Shown in pieces: positions 34,335 to 43,067 of a stretch of 43,067 nt of DNA. The DNA lies in the NCBI RefSeq assembly GCF_000003605.2, contig NW_003146773.1, positions 168,000-211,066 of the forward strand, given 5' to 3'. This DNA is from Saccoglossus kowalevskii. Taxonomy: Eukaryota > Hemichordata > Enteropneusta > Harrimaniidae. Both the position numbers and the translations under genes were made by a program. The notes under the pieces were generated by a model that saw nothing but the letters and a program-made list of their open reading frames with translations, was not told where the DNA came from and searched no databases. Position 1 is the stretch's first letter. Each line of letters starts with the position of its first letter.

Positions 34335-34538
34335 TCAAAGTACCATGTTTTTTTCAGCAATAGTTGCGCCATGAACTGTGGTTACGTGTTGTTTACACGG
34401 AAGAAAACGGCTATCCGCCGGGCCACCGGCACCGTACAACCGATTCGAAAAGTACAACAAAAACTGTTCCAAGCTCACGTCACTTTTGCGACCATTGACG
34501 AGGATTATTGATATGTACGAAGAGTGCTCGGTGGCCAT
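34335..34538 (-). CDS. Unidentified open frame, possible first exon
   Basis: On the minus strand ATGGCCACCGAGCAC opens 67 codons: MATEHSSYISIILVNGRKSD, then SLEQFLLYFSNRLYGAGG, ending in NMVL. Base composition is richer in GC than the surroundings and possible donors (GTAAAC, GTAACC) lie inside. No family is recognised and no following exon was found. A short frame MVQKLRFRRSLYLM ending at a GTGAGC donor overlaps on the other strand (34587-34628). Confidence 0.2.
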   Translation of the reverse strand: MATEHSSYISIILVNGRKSDVSLEQFLLYFSNRLYGAGGPADSRFLPCKQHVTTVHGATIAEKNMVL

Positions 34539-35522
34539 ATTAGAAAACAATTGACAGAAACAACTCTCGGCGCTTTTTAAGTAAAAATGGTCCAAAAACT
34601 GCGTTTTCGTCGCTCATTATATTTAATGGTGAGCGCTCAAACCGTGGTTCATACCTACAACCTCCGGTGGGTCGGGGTCACAGTTGGTTGTACTCAATAC
34701 GTTAGTTTTGTGGATGGTGGAGTTCATTGACCTGCACCTCAGCAAGAAAACCGCGGAGCACGTCAGATCAATCCATGAACGAAATCACAAGCCACGAATA
34801 GCTGATTATACGCGTTTTGAAATATCAAGTTTTTGCGATTTTTGTTGTTGCCATCACGGTTACTAAAACAGAGTAAATGTGTTGCCATGTACCGCAGTTT
34901 TTGAGAGTTTGTAGTTTGCATTTGCCAGAAATATTTCATTCTTATCTTATTCGTGAGCATAATTTAAGTAATATGTCCTGGTAGAGTGAAAAGAAGTATT
35001 TGCACTAAACAATTAAAACTTGTATGTGTAGATTATTTTAATGTGAGTCTCATATACGGTGGCCACGTTTCACACTCACACCGTGACCAACGTTTCTAGA
35101 AACGCGCTAAATCCCAAAACTCTTTTTTTGCATTTTTTTTAAAACTCGTAGATGTTTGTTTCAAAAGCTAGTAAACACATTTTTTAAAAAAATAACACAG
35201 TAGTACTAGTACACCAGACATCTCAAAGAAACGGGTGGATTATGTGCGAAACTCAGTGGCGGTGGCACGGGGGACGGAGGGGGCGGTCGCGTGCCCCTTC
35301 CAAATCAAGCTGAAACCTTTTGTGTCAGCAAAAATTGACCCTGAACATGCAGAAAATAGCGTTTTAGAGGGTCTAGATTTCAGATCCCGCCCCTCTTGCA
35401 AAGTTTCGTGCCGCCGCCTCTGAAAAATAATGTCATGCAATTGCAGATAAAAGCAATGACCCATTTAAATGTACCAATTGAAGTTGGTGTGGTAAAACAG
35501 TGTGGAGATTTATGGGCATTTC

Positions 35523-35568
35523 GTCATACCATGGAAGGAACTATCATTAGTACCGTCCATGGTCATAC
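35523..35568. mobile_element. 32-bp palindromic micro-element with 7-bp direct repeats, copy 2
   Basis: The core at 35530-35561 begins CATGGAAGGAACTA and ends TAGTACCGTCCATG, with a TCAT loop; it differs from copy 1 at three or four positions. The flanking direct repeat is GTCATAC on both sides. Confidence 0.65.
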
Positions 35569-36398
35569 TAAAGTGAGATTAGAATACAGATATATATCTT
35601 GTGGCCATCTTTATTACCTCCGAACCCCAGAATAATTCACGGTGCATGTTAATTATATCTTGTTTTTGAATCTATTTTCAACAAAATCTTCCCATGTATG
35701 CTTGAGAAACGGCCACGATCGGTACCAAGTTTCTTTTTTAGAAAATCGGTCCAAGCACGTGCGCAAAATGATGTCGGAGGCTCGGACAAAGGGATGTAAG
35801 CTAAAGCATAAGCCCTCGTTTCGGACTACGCCCGGCAGGAACTAAAATTTGAGCATTTTAAAGTTATTACAAAAAAACTCTGGAGCTCGAACTACTGAAA
35901 AACTTGCTCACTGCCCCCAAACTGGACCGCATGCTCAAATTTATTACCTTTTCTGTCATGTAATGAAACTACTATTTACACATCGAACTTGAAGATTCAT
36001 ATCAACAAACCTGTCAAGTTTCAGGTTATTTTGTCGTAATTGAATAGCTAAAAAGACGATTTTTATTGTCCGAGAACTGAGAACTGGCAGCCTCTACCTT
36101 GACACTACTATGAACTTATGTGCTGACACACTTTACAGCGGCGCGTGACTATAGAGCCGTAGACGAAGAAGAGGACGGTGAACTTTGAGGAGGTCAATCA
36201 CCTCTGGTATCAATCAAGTGATATCTAGTTCATTCGTGTGACACTGACCGGCAGAAGACCCATGCCGAAACGAAGAATACACATCACTTATCAATTTACA
36301 ATATATTGTACTCATTTTTGTCAAATTCAACTCTACGAAATTCAATGCCATATCTCAAAATGCAAGCGCAGTGACTAGATCGATAGAGTACTTTTTAT

Positions 36399-37033
36399 TA
36401 GTCCCGTTCGGACGCAGTCCGAAATCGGGGACTTATGTTTTGACCTCTGTGCGTCCGTGCTTTCGTCCGTGCGTGCGTCCGGACCTGAATCTTAGAAATG
36501 CCTGGACCAATCACAATCAAACTTCACATATACATCATACATGATATTATACATATGCACATCAATTTGTTTCACGATCTGATTCAAGATGGCCGAATGA
36601 CGGCCATTTTTGTTCTAAAAATAATCAAAATCAAGCATTTCTCGGCTGTTTACATATGGATTTTGTTCAAACTTGGTATATATGTTGGACATTATAGGAC
36701 CTTGATGCACGTCATTTGTTTTTCTGATAAGATTCAAAATGGCCGACTGGCGGCCATTTTATTTTAATGAATGTGGTTCTAGTGCCATATCTCTGACTTG
36801 CTGTTACTGATTATGTTAAAATTTTAAATATTCATGTTTCAAAATGGCTGATTTTGTTTTAATTAATGCTGTTCCAGAGCAATATCTCTCAATACTCGTT
36901 TGACGGTAAGATACAAATGTCAATCATTTAAATGTTAAACAATCATCATAATCATATTCCTGACATGTTTATATTCCAGCTATATTACTATAAACAAAAC
37001 TATATATCTTAAATTCGATAACTAACGGGGACT
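36399..37033 (+). mobile_element. Dispersed element with AGTCCC-GTT / AACGGGGACT ends
   Basis: Short inverted ends, a GC-rich head (GTCCGTGCGTGCGTCCGGAC, 36463-36482) and an internal repeat of about 150 bp: CAAGATGGCC...GGCCATTTTT at 36585, CAAAATGGCC...GGCCATTTTA at 36735, and a decayed third copy at 36839. No coding capacity is recognised. Confidence 0.6.
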
Positions 37034-39450
37034 GTGCCATGTATGGCTTGTTATTTTAGTATTTCAAGAAACTTGGGTTTTAAAATGTGATATGATTACT
37101 CAGTACAGTAACCAGGAAGGTAAGCCTTACCACGACTATAGAAACAGTTCGGCTCCGCCTCCATGTTTATTTTCCGCCGGGATTCTATGCTACACATGGT
37201 TGTACCATAGAACTAGTACATACTAAACGAACCTTTTCGTGGGGTTTATGACCAACTAAAATTGCCGTGTTGTACGGTCCTGAATATCCTACCTGCTCTG
37301 AAAAATGATAAAAAGATTACTATAGATGCGTGATATAAATTAATAGGACAATACAAATAAAACAAATCGCCATGGTGATGTAAATAACATATTTTGATAT
37401 AACCTTTTGTTTTCTGGGGACACTGACGTTCGTAGGAGTGTAACTAGCCGGTGTGTCACAGATAAAGGGAATGTCCTACCAAACTTCATGAACCCACACG
37501 AATTCTGGACCCCCCCCCCCCCACGAGCGACAACTCGGGCAAAGGAACGATCATTATCATCCCACCCGAGAAAGATGACATCTTATATAGGGACGCTTCT
37601 TGTGGTATCTCGGGGTCGTTTCAAAATGTGCGGCAATTTCTCTTGGCTTTGTGTTTGTAATATACTTCTTATTTGGGTAGTGTGAAGACACAAGTATAAT
37701 ACCATTCCAGTCAACAACCAACCAATGATCAGACATGTAGTTCACAATATTATAACTCTTTATTAATGCCGGGTTAATAAAAGCATCGTCTCGCAAGACA
37801 ATCATAGCAATAGACAATCTAGGTACAAGATTACTAGCCCGTGAATGGCCATGGCTCGTAAATCATAAGGAAGTTGGCTTTCATCATGAGCCAATAAAAT
37901 GTTTCTCAATGGTATATTCTAACTTCCCTTTGCCATACATGGCTATGTGACTTCAAGTAACCCCTGGTTAATTAACTTGACTCTCAAAGAGATTTATGAG
38001 TTACTGTAGGAAGTCCAAGTATTCTAAAATAATTAGAATCCCATATGTTTTCCTGGCCTGTATCCTCTGGAAGGGTCAAGTTCCTGCCCACGCATGGACT
38101 TGCACTTAACACTATTAAACTGTGAAAAATGACAGCGTTGTAAACATAAAAATGCCAATTTGTATTTTTTTCTGTAATTACTGATACAGAATATTCGGAT
38201 TGTACAATATCAATTTATGTTCTGTGATATTTGATATTTGATAAATATGAAGCTTTTCAACTTCTAACCTCGTCAGACGAGTCCCTGGACATGAATACAA
38301 TCTTTTATATTTTATTGTGTTTTAATAAACAATATATTTACCGAGTTTTTAATCCAGTTATGACTCCGTACGGGATAACACGGCGAACAAACAAAAAAGT
38401 TGTTTGTTTCGCGAAGACTACACTTTTTCTATTACAAATTCATTTTTCGCATTTATTTCACTTAATTTTTATTCATAAACGTCTCCCGACCCCTGGTGTT
38501 AAACAAAATTAAGATAGACACTGGCACTAAGATGTGATTTTGGTAGAAAGTACGACCAAGTACGCTACATTATTTGGAAATCGAATTGATACCACGATCT
38601 TTAAGTGCCCACCTTCGTCAAGGTGTGCAGGACGGTCCCACAAAACCAACGTTTAGCTCACCGTGTACGTCTCTGTTTCACTGTCAGATTTGCTGAAGTT
38701 ACCAACCAAAAAATGTGCTCACCACTTATTCAACCCTCGATAAGCCGTTTTCAATGACTAGACACTAATTTGTATTATTCACAGTCCCGGTCCAACCCTT
38801 TAAGCAAAAATTGTAGCCATTATAAAATATGGAATTATAAAAATATGGAATCTTACTCTGAAACAATGAAAATATCATCTTTTAACTGTTTAAAAGCATT
38901 TTGTCTTTATTTCTCATGGCAAGGACATATCTCAATATGTCCTATCTTGGTGACATATCATGCTGAAAACGAATATATTAGTGTTTTACAAGGTACTTTT
39001 TGATGTCTAGAATTATGAAAAATTAGACACTATCTCCAGTTAGATTTAACAAGGAAAACGTGTTTTCATTGAGGTACAATATATATAAACCACTGCTAAA
39101 ATGACACATATAATGACACAAAAAACTGATTGACGTACAATATACTATACAACAATTGTAGATAGATTTTGACACGAAATATTGTCACTGCTGTATATGC
39201 TAAAATATGCGCACATGTAAAAAAAAAAATCTGTCTAAAAATAAAAAAATCTATTTTTGCGGTTTGACATCGACCCGTGATTGTACATTTTTAATTTGAT
39301 CTGTATTTATGCATGACTCAGCTTGCAAATAATTGATGGTAAGAGAGACAGAAAAAACGTGTCGCAAACTTAAATCTTTTAGTCATGTTCAATGTGTACG
39401 ATGTTGTCTAGAGTAACAAAATGGTTGGGACAACGGAGGCAGTAGTGGTA
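37034..39450. other. Intergenic, no gene seen
   Basis: Contains a C tract at 37509-37522. No exon, RNA gene or named repeat recognised. Confidence 0.45.
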
Positions 39451-39586
39451 TTAAAGCGCGGTGGTCGTCGCGCAGCGCGTGTTCGAATTTCATGTATTAA
39501 ATGAACAATGTATTTCACACGCGTTGTATACGTCGCTGTGAGTCCCATATCGAACAGGACGCGACACGACGACTGCCGCCATTTAA
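39451..39586 (+). mobile_element. TTAA MITE, family C, copy 3 (young)
   Basis: 136 bp, TTAAAGCGCGGTGGTCGTCG to inverted CGACGACTGCCGCCATTTAA; CpG-rich, inverted repeats of about 36 bp, interior GTGTTCGAATTTCATG. Confidence 0.88.
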
Positions 39587-39925
39587 GCTGTACGTCCTTA
39601 TTCTAAAGACTATGCGTACGTGACATGGAATGCGTAGTGTCTCGCATGACCTCGACCAAGGGGACAAACCCCGGTGACACGACCAAGTGCCTCCTCGAGC
39701 CAAGTATGAATCTCGTATATGTATGTTTCTAATGTCCGAGTTTTAGATCTTTAATAAGGTCAATCACGTGACGTCAGAATGTAACCATGAAACACTAGTA
39801 AATGTGATTGGTTATAACTTTTATAGTTTGCCAAATAAGGAATACCAAACATTCATGATGGTACTATATGGGCGTGCCTGAAAGTGGGGATATGGTTTAG
39901 ATATATTGGAATGTTGACTCCTGGG

Positions 39926-40048
39926 TTAAATGAGGGCGGTGCAGTGGTCGTCGCGCAGTGCGTGTTCGTATTTCGTGTTAGCAAACTGTGTGAGTCGCTA
40001 TTTGTTCCCTACCGAACCGAATGCGGTGCGACGACCGCCGCCCTTTAA
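39926..40048 (+). mobile_element. TTAA MITE, family C, copy 4
   Basis: TTAAATGAGGGCGGTGCAGT to GCGACGACCGCCGCCCTTTAA; ends on the TTAA with which the next element begins. Confidence 0.85.
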
Positions 40049-40209
40049 AGCGGGAGGGTCGTCACCTGCGCACGCGCGGGAATTGAGTCCCAAGCGACGA
40101 TAACAACACACACTAAAAATGCAAAAGCTCATGGGTAGACGCTTGTTTGTAAGCAATGACAAGCTATCGCTATTTGACGCACGCGCAGGTGACGACTCCC
40201 CCGCTTTAA
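40045..40209 (+). mobile_element. TTAA MITE, family D, copy 3 (young)
   Basis: 165 bp, TTAAAGCGGGAGGGTCGTCA to inverted GTGACGACTCCCCCGCTTTAA. Terminal inverted repeats of about 33 bp carry GCGCACGCGC/GCACGCGC palindromes. About 85% like 8880-9045. Confidence 0.88.
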
Positions 40210-40416
40210 GAACATAAAGACAAAAATAATATTGCACAGACAATTGAATGCAATTCTCTGTCATGTGGGTAGCTCGCCAGATTGGTGACACGAGTCGTGA
40301 TTGCTCAATGGTCGCAGTGCGCTGACGATTTCACCAAAATGTAATATGTATATTTGAAATATAGTCAATAAGGTTGTATGTTGCCCGTAGCCAGAAGTTC
40401 GGTTAACTGTTAACAA

Positions 40417-40480
40417 GTGGAGGGGTCGTAAACAACGATACGTTATGGCGCAGGTGACGCAGGCTTTACGCTCACGTTAC
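40417..40480. mobile_element. Probable internally deleted family D remnant
   Basis: GGAGGGGTCGT at the left and GCGCAGGTGACG at the right with only about 20 bp between; no intact TTAA. Confidence 0.35.
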
Positions 40481-40492
40481 TAAATTTGAATG

Positions 40493-40625
40493 TTAAAGCG
40501 CGGTAGTCGTCGCATAGCGCGTGTTCGAATTTCATGTAAATAAACAATGTATTTTACGCGCGTTGTATACGCCGCTATGAGTCCCATATCGAACAGAACG
40601 CGGCGCGACGACTGCCGCCCTTTAA
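40493..40625 (+). mobile_element. TTAA MITE, family C, copy 5 (young)
   Basis: 133 bp, TTAAAGCGCGGTAGTCGTCG to inverted GCGACGACTGCCGCCCTTTAA; closest to copy 3. Confidence 0.88.
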
Positions 40626-40715
40626 ACGAAACATGCATCTATGTTGTTCGTAACTCGAAGTTCTGTTTACTGTTAATTGAACACCGAGTTACAATTTAGG
40701 TGCGGTTTCTAAAAT

Positions 40716-41045
40716 ATGAGGGCGTAAACATCATGAAATATCTGAAAAACTAGCGACGTACAAATTCTCATACATGACTGAAAATACTTGTACATATATT
40801 GGGTATTCTTAAATAATTTTAGTTGTATCATACATGTTCGTTTTAGGCAATAGTTTCTCTACAACAATAGTTTCTTCACTCACAGACTTTCTTCTTTTCA
40901 ACAATGCGGGAGTAAAAAGCATGAAATATCCAAAATACACTAGAGGACGTACAATTCTAATTCAAACTCCCAGATTTTCTCCTTCCAAACAATGAGGGCG
41001 TAAACAGCACGGACTATCGGAAAATAGGCCAGTGGAACTACAGTT
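40716..41045. repeat. Three diverged repeats with ATGAGGGCGTAAAC
   Basis: Copies start at 40716, 40904 and 40992. Each has GGGMGTAAA, then a GAAATATC-like block and GACGTACAA or its decayed form; the last two also share the 25 bp before the start. Confidence 0.5.
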
Positions 41046-42375
41046 ATAGCACCTATCTAACAATATTACCACATATATTGGGTCACGTATTCATGCTGAA
41101 ATGTAAAGAAAGCGGTCATGTTTGCTGCCTATCATTATTATGACATTTATTTTTCATTCAACTTCAGTATGGCAGTCAAATGTTGGTTTTATAAAATCAT
41201 CCACTGGTTTATTTACCGAACATTCAAACTATTTACTCTCTAGTTATGAGTGACGGGCAATCATTAAAAGTGACAACAAGAAGCTGGGCACATTTCAATT
41301 CAAATGAGATACCAAAATCAGATGGTCATATGTTGTATCACATGGTAACACACTCAAGGAAACAAACATGAAACGTATCAGCAATGAAGTCAAACGCAGG
41401 AGATGAAAAAGGAAAGGAAGAAAGAGTGGAGAAAAATGTTATATTGTAGAACTAAAAAAATTGCATATGGGAGTATTTTAGAATTGTACGACCACTGGCA
41501 ACTTTTAAAAGATCCCAATGTTCCAAAAATATCGACGGGCACAAATTCGTCAACAGAGGGCGCCGTGCAGTAGCGAAATAAATGGAAAAAAAGATCAGCC
41601 CGCACTTGTTTTGGCGTTGCGTGCACGTTGACCAGAAACATAACTTTTTTAGGCCTAAACGCAGTTTTTTTTTATCATTTGGTCTGGCAAGGGTCATCGG
41701 CACACACCATCTTTTGGGGATATTCTGACAACATATTTATTCAAGTAACTCGTATTCCTAAATAACCGAATCTTTGACACCTAGCTGTTGCCATTACGTT
41801 CAACGCTATGTCCAAACCGAAATACTCCCAAGGCAATAGTATAAGCCTAGTTTTGACTTTCCATGGAAGAAGCAATCAAAACCGGATGTCGACTACATTT
41901 TCTACAAATGGATTCACATCATTTGTAGCACCGGCACCTATAAGTTACCTTTGACAAAACTTTCAGCTAAAATTCGATATTCTGATTACACATTAGTAAC
42001 ACACGTTTGAAAAAAGAGAACAAACAAACTAGTAATTGGTAATTTAATATGCAAATAAAAAGATTTAAATGATATTAGCGAAAGTATTTGACCAATAATA
42101 CAAATCACATACGTATACCGAATTCCCATTTAGAGGCGTTATCTTCTCCAAATAATAATATATGATAAAATGATTATTTGAAAATTTTAATTAAATTCAT
42201 ACTGTGCTAATTAGTTGTATTTTTCCACTGTATTCATAATGTTATTCTATTTTATCAGCTGTAGGTTAGTAGTGCTGTAAGTAACTGACAGTTCAGATGG
42301 TACTAGAGTCACAGTGATTAACAATACAAGCTCGTAATACTCTATACTATAAATACTAATTATAAATACCGGTTT
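41046..42375. other. Intergenic, no gene seen
   Basis: A CTCF-like CAGAGGGCGCC at 41554-41564 is the only motif noted. Confidence 0.4.
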
Positions 42376-42385
42376 ATGCCGCTTA

Positions 42386-42462
42386 TAATCTCGTTATTGC
42401 GAGTTAAATAGATCCGCATTTATCTCGCTATAACGAATTGTATCTCATTATAACGAGTAGGT
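42386..42462. repeat. Cluster of three imperfect CTCGTTATAACGAG palindromes
   Basis: TCTCGTTATTGCGAG at 42387, TCTCGCTATAACGAA at 42423 and TCTCATTATAACGAG at 42444 are variants of one 14-bp palindrome. Confidence 0.6.
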
Positions 42463-42479
42463 TTCTGGCTATAGTATCA

Positions 42480-42830
42480 CGGGGAAAATCTTCTTCTCTC
42501 GGGTTCTCCACACTGTCAGGGGGAAAACTCGTCTCGTCTCTCTATCTCGTCCCCTTGAGGTACGGGATCGGGAAAGTCACTTATACTTTACAGTCAAATA
42601 AGACACACACAACGAAATACGTTTCAGCTCTCGTCTTAGTCGGTCAATCGAGCACTCTATAAGACACAGCGCCCTGGGGAAAAAATCCCCAAGACTCTCG
42701 CAAGGCTGACCCAAGACTAGCCCAAGACTGGACTGCCTCAAGGCTCGCCCCTGGACTCTCTCGGACTGCGTCTGTCGTGGAGTATTCGCCAAGACCAACT
42801 CAAACTCTCTTTATTCATTTTCAAAACTCT
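42480..42830. other. GC-richer, CT-biased unassigned block
   Basis: Rich in short repeats (CCCAAGACT several times, CTCGTCTCGTCTCTC). On the minus strand it contains GAATAAAGAG. It could be an end of an old repeat or a regulatory/first-exon region; nothing decides. Confidence 0.3.
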
Positions 42831-43067
42831 GACCAATTACAATGCAGTAAAAAGACTCTAGGGCGTAACCTTCAATCATAAAGCCAATCACACTAAGTAC
42901 TGAATACGTCATATCTTTTGATTAATCGTTCACTACATTAATAACTACGGATGTCAGAATAGCGACGGTATCTTGTAATTAGTTCCAAACCACTGACCCA
43001 AGTTCCGTCCAAAACTTCAAATAGGCCTACACGATGACAGACATAACACAGCAATTCGCTAATAATC

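Larger units (their letters stand above)
31905..35522. other. Intergenic, mostly unassigned
   Basis: Besides the two weak exon candidates: CAATAAAATC with TTATTATTAT at 34163-34187, a possible retroposon tail; and at 35258-35430 a GC-rich piece (GGCGGTGGCACGGGGGACGG) of a kind seen in old dispersed repeats. Confidence 0.4.

Noticed and set aside
34587-34628. First exon of ribosomal protein L34 (MVQ-K-L start)
   Set aside because: Only the first few residues are similar; the conserved continuation of L34 is absent and no next exon was found.
39451-40625. tRNA genes suggested by GTTCGAATTTC (B-box-like)
   Set aside because: No A box, cloverleaf or acceptor stem; the motif belongs to the inverted repeat of family C MITEs.
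42480-42830. Long terminal repeat of a retroelement on the minus strand
   Set aside because: Only a poly(A)-like hexamer and unusual composition support it; no matching second repeat, no internal coding region and no defined ends are visible.

Overview
The window looks like nuclear DNA of an invertebrate animal, probably a marine bilaterian such as a mollusc, brachiopod or hemichordate; the exact phylum cannot be fixed from the sequence. Support: spliced genes with GT-AG introns, AT-rich non-coding DNA, a histone variant and a stress gene with clear animal homologues, many short inverted-repeat elements (MITEs), and several minisatellites. One assembly gap of 308 N lies at 17003-17310.

Three genes are recognisable. 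(1) About 1.8-8.9 kb, + strand: six exons of an acid lipase of the lysosomal/gastric lipase family, open throughout and with the whole catalytic triad; only the N-terminal signal-peptide exon is missing. (2) 13.2-15.1 kb, - strand: a complete five-exon histone H2A.Z (H2A.V) gene of 128 residues with a TATA box and two CCAAT boxes. (3) 27.4-31.4 kb, - strand: a two-exon DDIT4/REDD1-family gene (mTORC1 inhibitor, Scylla/Charybdis type) with a 3.2-kb intron. These three do not form a pathway; they are simply neighbours. Weak candidate first exons at 32.6 kb (+) and 34.5 kb (-) may belong to genes that cannot be identified.

The rest is repeats. Five minisatellites occur in the first 18 kb: 21 bp x 18, a 16/17-bp array of about 1.8 kb, 69 bp x 6, 29 bp x 12 and 52 bp x 9-10. 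At least five families of short inverted-repeat elements sit on TTAA targets (8.9-9.3, 16.5, 18.7, 21.1-22.3, 24.2 and 39.4-40.6 kb); in two places two elements abut or nearly abut. A family of about 210 bp with ends resembling TACTGTAAAAT is scattered through the middle, and one copy contains the assembly gap. A CCAAT-pair repeat occurs four times.

The most unusual signal is a 32-bp near-perfect palindrome present at 25.9 kb and 35.5 kb, each copy flanked by a different exact 7-bp direct repeat. This is what a very small mobile hairpin element with target-site duplication would look like. Everything beyond about 31.5 kb, apart from the repeats listed, has no gene that can be supported.
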